DNA of 57,193 nucleotides, taken from a virus. Below are positions 9,193-17,685 of the stretch, in pieces. Positions within the stretch are counted from its first letter, which is position 1; each line of letters opens with the position of its first letter. The position numbers were made by a program, and so were the translations under genes. The notes below the pieces were generated by a model. It worked only from the letters and a program-made list of their open reading frames with translations. It was not told the DNA's origin and did not search any database. The DNA lies in the IMG/VR virus record IMGVR_UViG_3300032331_001351, positions 1 through 57,193 of that record; one strand, 5' to 3'.

Positions 9193-9534
9193 TCACCCCA
9201 CGTTGCGCTCAAAGTGAGGACAATCTACCAATGATTTGAAATTACCACCCCACCTGTTTTTAGGGTGCAGCGTCTCCCAATAAGCACCCAGAGGAGCTAA
9301 CGCAGCTTTGTCCCAAATGATCTGCCCGCTTTTAAAGAAGTTCAGGTCTATCGCGCAGCGCTTCAGGTGTATCGAGTTTAGCGTTTTAGAGCGACCCGTT
9401 TTTACGTAAATGGCTTGTTGCTCAGGGGTGCGGGCGAGTTCCCCGCCGGTAACCATAAAGCCTTGAGCCGTAGCGTACTGGATGAGTTTGCAGGCATCTA
9501 GCAAAAACCCCGCCTGTTCATTACTTAAGCTCAT
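9193..9534 (-). CDS. Endolysin, M15-type zinc peptidase (VanY/L-Ala-D-Glu peptidase-like)
   Basis: This compact 113-residue enzyme has the M15 zinc signature: SIHLKRCAIDL gives His56 and Asp63, and CPHFE gives His107. An N-terminal helical segment and Arg/Tyr-rich region (LARTPEQQAIY) match the family. It would cut peptide cross-links of peptidoglycan at the end of infection. There is no signal peptide, so export depends on the holin (9531-10049), whose stop overlaps its start. Length is at the short end for the family but all three metal ligands are present. Confidence 0.9.
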   Translation of the reverse strand: MSLSNEQAGFLLDACKLIQYATAQGFMVTGGELARTPEQQAIYVKTGRSKTLNSIHLKRCAIDLNFFKSGQIIWDKAALAPLGAYWETLHPKNRWGGNFKSLVDCPHFERNVG

Positions 9535-10049
9535 TCTTTACCCCCTTTGCGCATTTCCATAACCTTCTCAACAGTACGACCCCCAAAGTAAGCGGTCATC
9601 ACCAGCATACCCCATTGACCGAGCAACGCTACGTAAGACTCCTGAACATTAATACCTGCGGCGCTCAATGCCGCAAACAGTAAGTACGCGGTCAATATAT
9701 ACACCAACGTCATAGGTCTGATGTTTTTAGACAGCCAAGAATCCGAGGTCATGTCGGCTTCCCAGCGCTTAGACACATTGTCTTCTTGATTAGCTTGAGC
9801 CGCTAGCAGGGCTTTAAGTTCTTCCTGCTCTAACCGGGCTTTTTCAATACCGAGTTCTAAGAGCCGTTCTTCGTGGTCATATTGAAGCTGGCGCAGTTTG
9901 CTGACCTCTTCAGGGCTTGGGTTATCAGAAATCTTTACGCCGAGCGCTTGCTCAACAACTTCTTTACCTTTAGCCTGAATAGCCGAAGACAAAAGACCCA
10001 AGCCGTTCTGGGCTAAGGTTCCGAGCAGTGATGCGACTATTGGAATCAT
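9531..10049 (-). CDS. Holin, GTA 3-TM family-like
   Basis: The protein has 172 residues. An N-terminal hydrophobic segment (IPIVASLLGTLAQNGLGLL) is followed by a charged coiled coil (about 50-90), then two hydrophobic segments (PMTLVYILTAYLLFAALSA and VALLGQWGMLVMTAYFGG) and a RTVEKVMEM tail. This is the layout of the three-TM holin family found in gene-transfer agents. It would form the membrane lesion that releases the endolysin encoded just downstream (overlap 9531-9534). Confidence 0.8.
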   Translation of the reverse strand: MIPIVASLLGTLAQNGLGLLSSAIQAKGKEVVEQALGVKISDNPSPEEVSKLRQLQYDHEERLLELGIEKARLEQEELKALLAAQANQEDNVSKRWEADMTSDSWLSKNIRPMTLVYILTAYLLFAALSAAGINVQESYVALLGQWGMLVMTAYFGGRTVEKVMEMRKGGKE

Positions 10050-10324
10050 TGTTTGTCCTTTTTCTCTAATTCTTTCAACATTTTCTCAATCCTGGCTTCT
10101 ATACGCTCTGCCTTCTTTTGTATTGTGAGGGTATCAAAATACATACTAGCCATCAACGGCAGCAGTAAACAAATAAAAACTATCAACAGCACGACAACAA
10201 CTACATATCCCGACTGCGATGGATCATGTACATCAATGCCCACATTTCCAAGATTACTATCAGGACTGCTCCGAAAATTAACGCTTCGTCCGCCAGTTTG
10301 TTGAGCCGATTTTGACGTTGCCAT
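10046..10324 (-). CDS. Single-TM coiled-coil protein of the lysis cassette
   Basis: This 92-residue protein has a hydrophilic N-terminus of about 39 residues, one strong membrane segment (YVVVVVLLIVFICLLLPLMASM, about 40-61) and a C-terminal charged coiled coil (about 66-92). Its stop overlaps the holin start (ATGA), so it is translated in the same operon. Its first 41 codons overlap the end of the gene 10201-10728 in another frame. The topology would suit an inner-membrane spanin or holin regulator, but no lipoprotein partner is visible. Confidence 0.65.
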   Translation of the reverse strand: MATSKSAQQTGGRSVNFRSSPDSNLGNVGIDVHDPSQSGYVVVVVLLIVFICLLLPLMASMYFDTLTIQKKAERIEARIEKMLKELEKKDKQ

Positions 10325-10728
10325 TTTCTTTTCCGTTCTGCAATTACTTCCTGTTTGATCTCTTCCTCATGCTTTTTTGCCAACTTTGCGTATTCTTGTT
10401 CATACCTTGACCAGACCGCGCCTAACGCCGGGTCTGTGTGGTAGATCAAGAACTCACGTAGTTCAACTGATTGCCGTTCAAGTTCAATCTGATTAAAAAC
10501 ATTTTCTAGCGCCTGTGCTTTAAGTGATTTCTCTTTAGGAGGGTTGATTTCTTGACGTTTGACTTCTTTCTTGACTTCTTCGTGCGCCTCAAAAAACTGT
10601 CCTATGAACCCTGAAATCTCCTTTGTTATTTTATAAAGGTCTGAGCCGGTAGCTTTAGCCTCTTTGTAAAGTGATATACCTTGCTTGATACCAGCAATTG
10701 CGGTGAGAGCAAGGGTGATCGGTTCAAT
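10201..10728 (-). CDS. Coiled-coil membrane protein, start codon probably ATT
   Basis: The frame is open from a stop at about 10743 down to 10201 and codes a coherent 175-residue helical protein. It begins IEPITLALTAIAGIKQGISLYKEAK, has coiled coils in the middle and a C-terminal TM segment (LIFGAVLIVILEMWALMYMI). There is no ATG, GTG or TTG before 10449, which would discard half the protein. An ATT at 10728-10726 lies 5 nt after GAGG and just behind the stop of the upstream gene, so initiation at ATT is the best explanation. A frameshift from the upstream gene would need +1 or -2 slippage at an A6G run. Function unknown; it sits in the lysis cassette. Confidence 0.55.
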   Translation of the reverse strand: MEPITLALTAIAGIKQGISLYKEAKATGSDLYKITKEISGFIGQFFEAHEEVKKEVKRQEINPPKEKSLKAQALENVFNQIELERQSVELREFLIYHTDPALGAVWSRYEQEYAKLAKKHEEEIKQEVIAERKRKWQRQNRLNKLADEALIFGAVLIVILEMWALMYMIHRSRDM

Positions 10729-10735
10729 TTTGTCC

Positions 10736-11008
10736 TCACTTTTTTGTCATTTTTTCACGCTCTTCGAGTAACTGCACTTTGACCTGAAGCTGATGAATGT
10801 CTTTGTAAATCTCTTCTTTCATAGCATGGCGCTTTTCGGCTGAAAGTGGAGAATCTGTTGGCACACCTTCTCTGGTAATCAAAGCGGGCATTGCGCCTTC
10901 AATTCGTGTCAAACGGGTAGAGAAATCATTGACCTGCCCGAGCAGCCAAGCAAGAGATGCCACAATGATCGGTATGACTGCCTTGAGTACATCTGCCCAG
11001 TTCATCAC
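10736..11008 (-). CDS. Small TM plus coiled-coil protein of the lysis cassette
   Basis: This 90-residue protein has an N-terminal membrane segment (VLKAVIPIIVASLAWLLGQV, about 8-27) followed by a soluble helical region that ends in a coiled coil (IHQLQVKVQLLEEREKM). The layout resembles small phage membrane proteins of the hemolysin XhlA or i-spanin type. The start overlaps the stop of 11005-11238. The gene ends in ACA AAA AAG TGA, an A-rich tract discussed for the next gene. Confidence 0.65.
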   Translation of the reverse strand: MMNWADVLKAVIPIIVASLAWLLGQVNDFSTRLTRIEGAMPALITREGVPTDSPLSAEKRHAMKEEIYKDIHQLQVKVQLLEEREKMTKK

Positions 11009-11238
11009 TTAACCCCGTGAAAATAATTAGCTACATAGCCAACAGCTGAAGAAATGGCAGAGATTAGAGCCATACCCGCCCAAAAGCCTCCACGACCCTG
11101 GTTAGCAAGACCTACCAACTGTTCAAGTTGGCTTTCCATCTTGTCCATCTTCTTTGACATATCGTCAAAGCGGCGTTCATAGTCTTCGACTTTCTGCCAA
11201 AGCACACCGTATTTCACTGGGTCGATCTCGATAGCCAT
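11005..11238 (-). CDS. Small coiled-coil protein with C-terminal membrane segment
   Basis: The protein has 77 residues. An N-terminal heptad-rich helix (YERRFDDMSKKMDKMESQLEQL) is followed by GRGGFWAGMALISAISSAVGYVANYF, a probable C-terminal membrane anchor. It is the first gene of the lysis cassette, 9 bases after the last tip gene (11248-13605). The arrangement is like hemolysin XhlA-type proteins that partner holins. The role is inferred from layout and context only. Confidence 0.65.
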   Translation of the reverse strand: MAIEIDPVKYGVLWQKVEDYERRFDDMSKKMDKMESQLEQLVGLANQGRGGFWAGMALISAISSAVGYVANYFHGVK

Positions 11239-11247
11239 TTCTTGTCC

Positions 11248-13605
11248 TTATGCGATGGCGAGGAAAATATAAGAACCGCCAGATACGTTAACTGTACCAG
11301 AAGCAGCAGCCGTGACTTGGAAACCAACACCAGTATTGTCAATATAGTTTGTGCTTGTGACTTGAGCAGCTGAACTGTCAAGTAGTAAGTAAGGGTCATT
11401 GCCTGAAATAATGCCGCGTGCTGAATCCCACACATACGTATCATTATTTCCAACAACACCAACTCGTGTAATCAGCACAAATCTTGCACCTGATGCAAAA
11501 CCGCAATTGATAGTCTGAAGTGCGCCTGTGCCAGTATATGTACCGACCTTAGAAACGCCAGCACAAGTTGCCCACATCCATAAAACAGAGTCATACCCAG
11601 ACACGTTGAGGGCAGAGTTATTGTCTAAAGTAACTGTAGTTGAAGTTGGTTGTGCGCCAAAACTTAATCCACCAGAATAAGATGAGCTTGTGGATGAATC
11701 ATTTGCACCCCAAGCATTTTTATACCAGTAGGTTGATGCACCAAAGTTTCCACCAAGAATCCAGTAGCTTCCACCTGTTCTGCGCTTGCCGATAATCAAT
11801 TCAGGGGCGACTGTCAAGTTATGGTTTAACACAAGCGTTGAACCTGTTCCTGTATAACAAACAACGTCCATGAATGATGAAGCGCGTTGGAAGAAATACG
11901 CTGTATCAAAATTACCGTTTGCAATAACAGCGGTATCTCCGTTGTACCAAGTACCTGCCTGACCAATTGACCTAGCAATGCCAAGACCACCAACACGACC
12001 GCTAGCTGATGATTCAGCAGCCGTGCTATTTGTAATCAAGTATGGGTTTGTAGTGGTATTACCGACTGTATTTGACGTAAAGCCATCAACAATTCCGCGC
12101 AGCCTGTCAACAATTTGCCATCCAGGTGTGGCCAAAGCAAAGTTAAATACTACATCTTTAACAGGAACGCTTGCTCCCAAAGTACCATTAGAAGTTGTAG
12201 CTGGCTCAAACACAGTTGTTGCATCCGTAGGCGTTTTCATTGGTCTACGAATGGCTATGTAAATGTAAGTTCCGCCGCTTGTATTGAAATTTCCTGTACT
12301 AGTTTGGATTTGAAAACCGGTAGCTTGTGGAGTGGCTAAATTTAGACCTGCGCCCTCAGCAATAGCTAAATCTGCATATGACTCATTGTCAGTGTTATTA
12401 CTAAAACCGCGGATGGTATCTAACATTACCCAGTTTCCTGAGCCAGATGATTTTTTAACCATTAACCACTGAGGCTCATAACCAATATTGATTATTGGTC
12501 CTGTAGCAGAGCCATTGCCTGTATAAGACCCGCAGGTAATCACGCTATCTGCACCGCTAGCTCCAAATCCACCTGCGTTACTTGCAAAAATGTAAGCTAC
12601 GTATGTGACGCCTGAAGAATTAACATATCCACCACCAGACACAGTAAATTGCGTTGAGGTTGGTAAAGTGCTAAAGTAGCCGTTTGCGTATGGACCTCCG
12701 CCAGTTGTATCAAGTTGCAAGTTTTGGCCACTTGTAAATGCGTTATGCCACACAATCCAGTTTTCAGTATCATTTGTAGCTTTCACCATGATACACCCAG
12801 GTGTACTTTGCAAATTGTGTGAAAGTGTTTGGCTACCGCCATTACCAGTATAAGTTACAATATCGAAGAATTTTGGCTGTTTACGGAATGTCCAGCTAGT
12901 ATAAGCAACCGAAGCCGTGTTCTGTCTAACGCTCACACCAAGTTGAAAGCCGTTTGAATTAAATGCTTCCAAGTTTGTACCAACCGTATAGGCAGGTCCA
13001 TTTGTGTTTGTCATCATCCAATTATTAACACCCCTAGCGGTGTCATAAATCATATTATCTTGATACGTGGTTGATGTTCTTGATTTGCACCAAACCATAC
13101 CACCTTTACCAGCTAGATCAATGTTGTTAACAATAGTGTTGGTTAAATACGTTGTCGGTGCTCCATTACCTACATAAAGTGTGGTGGAGAAAACTTCTTC
13201 AACGAAGTTTGAAGCCGGAGTTACGCTATTACTTGCAGAGCTAGAAGGACCAGTTCCAGCACCATTAGTTGCGGTCACCGTAAAAGTATAAGCTGTACCA
13301 TTAGTCAAGCCTGAAACCGTCACAGGAGAAGATGCACCAGTTCCGGTGAAACCGCCAGGACTTGACGTGGCTGTGTAGCTAGTGATTGCTGAACTGCCAA
13401 TATCTGAAGGCGCGGTAAACGCAACGCTAGCATTACCGCTACCCGCAGTAGCCGTGCCAATTGTAGGCGCTCCAGGGATAGTTGGCCACAAACCCTGCTT
13501 ACGGTAACCGGCAGCTTGGCTCAAAGTCCACATACCTTTAGCTGTGCTACCATCTACCGTAGGATTGGTCTTAGTTATAAACCCGCCAGGATATTGTTCG
13601 CTCAT
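11248..13605 (-). CDS. Receptor-binding tail tip protein with fibronectin III domain (paralogue 1)
   Basis: The protein has 785 residues. After a 40-residue N-terminus with a GMWTLSQAAGYR segment there is one fibronectin III domain (about 45-135; VSGLTNGTAYTFTV, then SNSVTP). The remaining 640 residues are beta-rich repeats of about 100-200 residues, each built from NIDLAGKGG, FFDIVTYTGNG and GYEPQWLMVKKS-type strands and ending in ...SGGTYIYIAIR. The protein ends SGGSYIFLAIA. The next gene upstream (13615-15864) has the same architecture and is a clear paralogue. It most likely binds or degrades a surface receptor, but no glycosidase motif is visible. Confidence 0.8.
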   Translation of the reverse strand: MSEQYPGGFITKTNPTVDGSTAKGMWTLSQAAGYRKQGLWPTIPGAPTIGTATAGSGNASVAFTAPSDIGSSAITSYTATSSPGGFTGTGASSPVTVSGLTNGTAYTFTVTATNGAGTGPSSSASNSVTPASNFVEEVFSTTLYVGNGAPTTYLTNTIVNNIDLAGKGGMVWCKSRTSTTYQDNMIYDTARGVNNWMMTNTNGPAYTVGTNLEAFNSNGFQLGVSVRQNTASVAYTSWTFRKQPKFFDIVTYTGNGGSQTLSHNLQSTPGCIMVKATNDTENWIVWHNAFTSGQNLQLDTTGGGPYANGYFSTLPTSTQFTVSGGGYVNSSGVTYVAYIFASNAGGFGASGADSVITCGSYTGNGSATGPIINIGYEPQWLMVKKSSGSGNWVMLDTIRGFSNNTDNESYADLAIAEGAGLNLATPQATGFQIQTSTGNFNTSGGTYIYIAIRRPMKTPTDATTVFEPATTSNGTLGASVPVKDVVFNFALATPGWQIVDRLRGIVDGFTSNTVGNTTTNPYLITNSTAAESSASGRVGGLGIARSIGQAGTWYNGDTAVIANGNFDTAYFFQRASSFMDVVCYTGTGSTLVLNHNLTVAPELIIGKRRTGGSYWILGGNFGASTYWYKNAWGANDSSTSSSYSGGLSFGAQPTSTTVTLDNNSALNVSGYDSVLWMWATCAGVSKVGTYTGTGALQTINCGFASGARFVLITRVGVVGNNDTYVWDSARGIISGNDPYLLLDSSAAQVTSTNYIDNTGVGFQVTAAASGTVNVSGGSYIFLAIA

Positions 13606-13614
13606 GTCTTGTCC

Positions 13615-15864
13615 TTACGCAATCGCTAAGAAAATGTACGTGCCGCCTGAAGCATTGATACCTGCCGCAGTGCTGACGATCTGGAACCCGGTGGTGATAG
13701 TATAAATACTATTAGCGTTAACTTCAGCAGCGTTACTGTTAAGTAACAATGATGGGTCGGTGCCGGACACCATACCACGAACCGTATCCCAGACATACCA
13801 GTCGCCTGTAGAGTCGGTACGCTTGATTAAGACGAACCGCGCTCCTGCCGCAAAGCCGCAAGCAATCGTTTGCGTTGCACCTGTGCCAGTATAACTGCCG
13901 ACTTTACTTATACCAGCGCAAGTAGCGAACAAATAATTAACTATGCTATCATTTACAGCGCCGAAGTTTGCACCGATTCTAAAAACAGAAGAGGTTGGTT
14001 GCGCGTTAATGTAATTGTCATACCCCCCGGTCGTTCCGGCACTAGTTGCAAAATATAATCCGGTATACGTTGAAGCTGTAAAGTTTGTTGCAATGTACCA
14101 ACCCTGCGCACTGGTTCTGTCTTTCAGTATCATCATTTCAGGAGCAACCCCTAAATTATGAGTAAGGTTTTGAGCGCTTCCTGTCGCTTTAAAAACAACC
14201 TCATCAAAAAATCCAGGGGCGCGTTGGAAGTTCCAAGTTGTAAACCCCCCAGAAGCGTTACCGTTGGCTCCGTAAGTAAAACCCGTGTTCCAATAATTGT
14301 ACGTGAATGGACCGTAATCTGCTGTAGATTCAGCACTTGATGATGGTGTAAACAAAAGCGTTTGATACCCGCTATTTGCGATTGGCACGCCTCTTAATCT
14401 GTCCGCTGCTGCGCCAACAATACCTTGCGAATTGTAAGACATCAAAGACATATCAACTCTAAACCCTGTTGTTTGAACAGTTCCTGCAGAAGCCGAAACA
14501 ACCTTTGCCGGAGCAAACACTTTAGTCCCGTCTGTGGGCACAGCCATTGGTCCACGGCGAACAGCTATGTAAATGAAGTTGTTTGATGTGGCGGTATTAT
14601 TAACAGTAAACCCTGTTGATGTAGGACCAACAGTTGAATTTTCTTCTGCATTTGTAGTGTTTGCTGTTAATTGCCTGCTATAAAGGACACCGTTATTCCA
14701 TGTAACCATCCCCCTCAGGTCATCTGTTACAATCCAAGAGTAACCGGTGGAGCTGCTATTTTTAATCATCACCCACTGCGGCTCATATCCAAGGCTCACC
14801 GTCGCATTACCACTTCCATCAGTAGTAAAAGACCCACAACTGATCACATTATCCGAACCGGTTAAGCCAAAGCCTCCTGCATTGCTAGCGAACAAGTACG
14901 CTACGTAATCAACACCCGCGTCAAGCGCACTGCCCGGAAAACTTATTGTGGTTGATGAGACATTTATCCAATTAGTTGAGGCAGTTGGCGCGGTTGTATC
15001 ATTTAATTGAAGGTATCTATTTATTGCGTAAAAGCCACCGCCGTCAAGACCAACATGATAAACTTTCCAGTCTTGAGAGCCGCTCGTGCTTTTTATCATT
15101 ACACACGCGGGAGTTGAACCTAGATTGTGAGAAATGTTTCCAGTATTAGGTGGCTTGCTTCCGTCGGTTGTAAAAGTCACAATATCAAAAAACTTAGCTT
15201 GTTCTCTGAATACCCATGAGGCATAGTTGTAAGGGCTTAGGTTTACGTTTGAGTTTGAACCAATTGTAAAACCATTTGAGTTGTAAGCGGTAACGCCTGT
15301 TGAAACTGTTGTTTGTGCGGCTGAACTAGAACTTTCTAAAACTTTGGTCACACCTCGTACTGTGTCATACCATTGAAACGGTCCACCAGCCGTGTTACGA
15401 ATTTTGCCAATAACTAACCCACCTTTGCCCGCCAAATCAATGCCGTTGGTGATGGTCTGTGTAGAGCTGTTACCTGTATAAAGCCAAGTCGAGAACACAT
15501 CTTCTACGTAACTAGGCAATACCGGCGTCACGCTGTTAGAAGCCGCGCTCTCAGGACCGTAGCCGTTCACGTTCTGAGCAGCTACGGTAAATGTGTAAGC
15601 CGTGCCGTTGGTCAAGCCTGAGACCGTAACCGGTGAGGTCAAACCCGTACCGGTAAAACCGCCGGGGGTTGAAGTCACGCGGTAGCCGGTAATTGCATTA
15701 GCAGGGAAGCCCGTGTCAGCAGGAGCAGTAAAAGCAACCGAAGCTGAAGCATTACCGGCAGTAGCCACAGGGCTCGTAGGAGCACCGGGCACAGATGGCC
15801 AAGTGTTACCCCCACGGGCTTGCATTTGTTGTCTTGAGGTCCACAGACCGTTAAAATTAGGCAT
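13615..15864 (-). CDS. Receptor-binding tail tip protein with fibronectin III domain (paralogue 2)
   Basis: I start this 749-residue protein at the ATG at 15864, which overlaps the previous stop (TAATG) and follows a GGGGA site. A longer in-frame start at 15912 would run into the upstream gene. Its MPNFNGLWTSRQQMQARGG start is like that of fibre tip proteins and is followed by a fibronectin III domain (about 30-115) and repeated beta modules with IDLAGKGGLVIGK, EQAKFFDIVTF and GYEPQWVMIKNSS strands. The C-terminus SGGTYIFLAIA nearly matches that of 11248-13605. Such duplication is typical of host-range variation. Confidence 0.8.
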   Translation of the reverse strand: MPNFNGLWTSRQQMQARGGNTWPSVPGAPTSPVATAGNASASVAFTAPADTGFPANAITGYRVTSTPGGFTGTGLTSPVTVSGLTNGTAYTFTVAAQNVNGYGPESAASNSVTPVLPSYVEDVFSTWLYTGNSSTQTITNGIDLAGKGGLVIGKIRNTAGGPFQWYDTVRGVTKVLESSSSAAQTTVSTGVTAYNSNGFTIGSNSNVNLSPYNYASWVFREQAKFFDIVTFTTDGSKPPNTGNISHNLGSTPACVMIKSTSGSQDWKVYHVGLDGGGFYAINRYLQLNDTTAPTASTNWINVSSTTISFPGSALDAGVDYVAYLFASNAGGFGLTGSDNVISCGSFTTDGSGNATVSLGYEPQWVMIKNSSSTGYSWIVTDDLRGMVTWNNGVLYSRQLTANTTNAEENSTVGPTSTGFTVNNTATSNNFIYIAVRRGPMAVPTDGTKVFAPAKVVSASAGTVQTTGFRVDMSLMSYNSQGIVGAAADRLRGVPIANSGYQTLLFTPSSSAESTADYGPFTYNYWNTGFTYGANGNASGGFTTWNFQRAPGFFDEVVFKATGSAQNLTHNLGVAPEMMILKDRTSAQGWYIATNFTASTYTGLYFATSAGTTGGYDNYINAQPTSSVFRIGANFGAVNDSIVNYLFATCAGISKVGSYTGTGATQTIACGFAAGARFVLIKRTDSTGDWYVWDTVRGMVSGTDPSLLLNSNAAEVNANSIYTITTGFQIVSTAAGINASGGTYIFLAIA

Positions 15865-16973
15865 TACAAATCCCCTGTATTCGTCGACGGGAAGGCTCTG
15901 CCAGATCCCCAAATAATGCGGACTGCGCCACCGCCGCCAGCGCCGTCAGAATAGCCACCACCGCCACCACCGCCGTAAACTCCACCGCCGCCCACTTTAG
16001 CAGGGCTTCCCGTACCGCCGCCTGAACCGCCACCACCGCCGTTAGTTCCGGCTCCTGGGTTACCGCCTACGCCGCCGGTTCCATTGGTTCCTTGTCCAAG
16101 AATACCAACTCCACCGCCACCTGAGTAGCCGCCATACCAAGCGCCCGCACCGCCACCGCCACCGCCTGAACCATCTGAACCAGAACCCTGCCCATCACCA
16201 CTAGCTCCAGCGCCGCCAGTACCGGCGTATCCGCCAGCCCCGCCACCGCCACCATAGTAAGCTCCACCACCGGTGCTACCGCCAACGCCGCCGTTACCGC
16301 CACCGTCACCAGTACCGCCAGATCCCCCAGCACCGCCTGTTTTTGGGAAAGTGCCGTTACCTTTTATACCGCCGTTGGCTACAACAATTGTAGAGCTAAA
16401 TGTTGAACTGGTTCCGTTAGAACCTGTACCGTCATAATTTTGAGCGCCGCCGGAACCGACGACAACTTGATATGAATTGCCAGGAGTAACAGATATGTTG
16501 TTTTTATATCTTACCTCACCGCCACCGCCACCACAAGCGTATCCACCACCACCCCCGCCTCCGACAGCAACAACGCAAATACTTGTAACCCCCGTTGGGC
16601 AAACCCAAGGGGTAGTTCCTACGGTTGTAAAGGCTTGCTGACCGATAGCTAAAGGCGTAACCACATTGCTTGATGCGCTGGCTGGGCTATTGCCGTAAGC
16701 GTTGTTAGCGAAAACTTGAAAAGAATAAGCTGTACCCGTAGTTAAACCCGCCACTGTTACCGGCGAAGACGCACCTGTGCCGATAATATTACCGGGGGAA
16801 GATACTACGGTGTAACTTGAAATAGCACCGCCGCCGATGTCAGTCGGGGCTGTAAACGTCACAGAAACAGACGTGCTGGAGGCTTGCGTAGCTGTACCGA
16901 TAGTAGGTGCGCTCGGAGCTTTCAACGGGAAATAGGAAGCGGTCAATATTGCCGCCTGATAGCGCATTGACAT
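15864..16973 (-). CDS. Glycine-rich tail tip protein with fibronectin III domain
   Basis: The protein has 369 residues. Residues about 18-110 form a fibronectin III domain close to those of the two downstream tip proteins (SSPVTVAGLTTGTAYSFQV). The rest is a glycine-rich domain that starts with a VCPTGVTSICVVAVGGGGGGG signature and carries long Gly/Ala/Asn/Thr runs. Such Gly-rich tips form polyglycine sandwiches that recognise receptors in other phages. It closes with WGSGRAFPSTNTGDL. The DNA is strongly G-biased on the coding strand because of Gly codons. Confidence 0.8.
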   Translation of the reverse strand: MSMRYQAAILTASYFPLKAPSAPTIGTATQASSTSVSVTFTAPTDIGGGAISSYTVVSSPGNIIGTGASSPVTVAGLTTGTAYSFQVFANNAYGNSPASASSNVVTPLAIGQQAFTTVGTTPWVCPTGVTSICVVAVGGGGGGGYACGGGGGEVRYKNNISVTPGNSYQVVVGSGGAQNYDGTGSNGTSSTFSSTIVVANGGIKGNGTFPKTGGAGGSGGTGDGGGNGGVGGSTGGGAYYGGGGGAGGYAGTGGAGASGDGQGSGSDGSGGGGGGAGAWYGGYSGGGGVGILGQGTNGTGGVGGNPGAGTNGGGGGSGGGTGSPAKVGGGGVYGGGGGGGYSDGAGGGGAVRIIWGSGRAFPSTNTGDL

Positions 16974-16986
16974 AAGTCGCTCCTAT

Positions 16987-17358
16987 TTAAGTGATTGCTT
17001 CGTAGCTGGCGGTGAGTTCTATTGCGTTACTGGTTGCGACTGTCACGACGATAGATTGGGCTTCGCCAATGTAAATCGCAGTGGTTTTATCAACAATGAT
17101 CAGCGAAGCGTTAGCCGGTACGCTAATCTGGTAAGCAATACGATACGCCGTACCACCACCGCTAATCGCGCTGTTGATCGAGACCGTCACAGCAACAGCA
17201 GAAGCAGTCACGTTAGAAGCAACTAAGTTGTCTAGTTTGTTGACCGTGCCAACCGCCGGAGTCAATGCTGTCCAAGTTGTGACGCTGGTCGTGCTCGGGA
17301 TTAAATAAGACGTATTGCCGTAGATCGACGTTACGTTAACGATATTGGGGTTTGCCAT
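16987..17358 (-). CDS. Small beta-rich virion protein, fibre-associated
   Basis: This 123-residue protein is predicted to be a beta sandwich (Val/Ser/Thr/Ala-rich, for example AVAVTVSINSAISGGG and SIVVTVATSNAIELTASY). It has no Cys. Ten to fifteen bases separate it from its neighbours in the fibre operon, each with its own ribosome site. It could be a decoration or fibre-joining protein. No family is recognised with certainty. Confidence 0.65.
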   Translation of the reverse strand: MANPNIVNVTSIYGNTSYLIPSTTSVTTWTALTPAVGTVNKLDNLVASNVTASAVAVTVSINSAISGGGTAYRIAYQISVPANASLIIVDKTTAIYIGEAQSIVVTVATSNAIELTASYEAIT

Positions 17359-17368
17359 TTATAGCTCC

Positions 17369-17680
17369 TTAGAATCCGAAAATCATCGCCATGGCGATAG
17401 CTTTGCCTGTTGAAACGCCAGCGGAACCGAATGACAGGTTCCCGGCTCCATCGGTAACGACCGCTTGACCGCTAGCACCGTCAGCTGTAGGGTACTTCAA
17501 ACCCACAGGGTTGTTGATGATACGCTTCACCGTGCCGGTGTTGTTCTTAGCGTAAAGCGCCATGTCCGCATCTGCGATGTTGAAACCTAATTCACCCGGG
17601 TTCAAATTACCGGACGTGGGGGCAGCGCCCGCTGTGGTCGTACGGTAAAGCTGAATTGGGGTGTAGCCTGTTTGTGCCAT
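17369..17680 (-). CDS. Small fibre-type protein
   Basis: The protein has 103 residues. The first half (PIQLYRTTTAGAAPTSGNLNPGELGFNIADADMALYAKN) is a common phage fibre N-terminal module in which a short beta domain leads with ...P.PGELG.N..D..LY.... The rest is Gly/Ala-rich and ends KAIAMAMIFGF. It probably is a structural part of the receptor-binding assembly. It lies directly downstream of the ferritin-like gene. Confidence 0.65.
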   Translation of the reverse strand: MAQTGYTPIQLYRTTTAGAAPTSGNLNPGELGFNIADADMALYAKNNTGTVKRIINNPVGLKYPTADGASGQAVVTDGAGNLSFGSAGVSTGKAIAMAMIFGF

Positions 17681-17685
17681 GTCTG

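Noticed and set aside
10726-10760. Programmed -1 frameshift at A AAA AAG joining 10736-11008 to the next gene
   Set aside because: The -1 frame downstream reads into a stop after about 30 codons. The conserved-looking frame is +1, so a dnaX-type shift does not produce it. ATT initiation is simpler.
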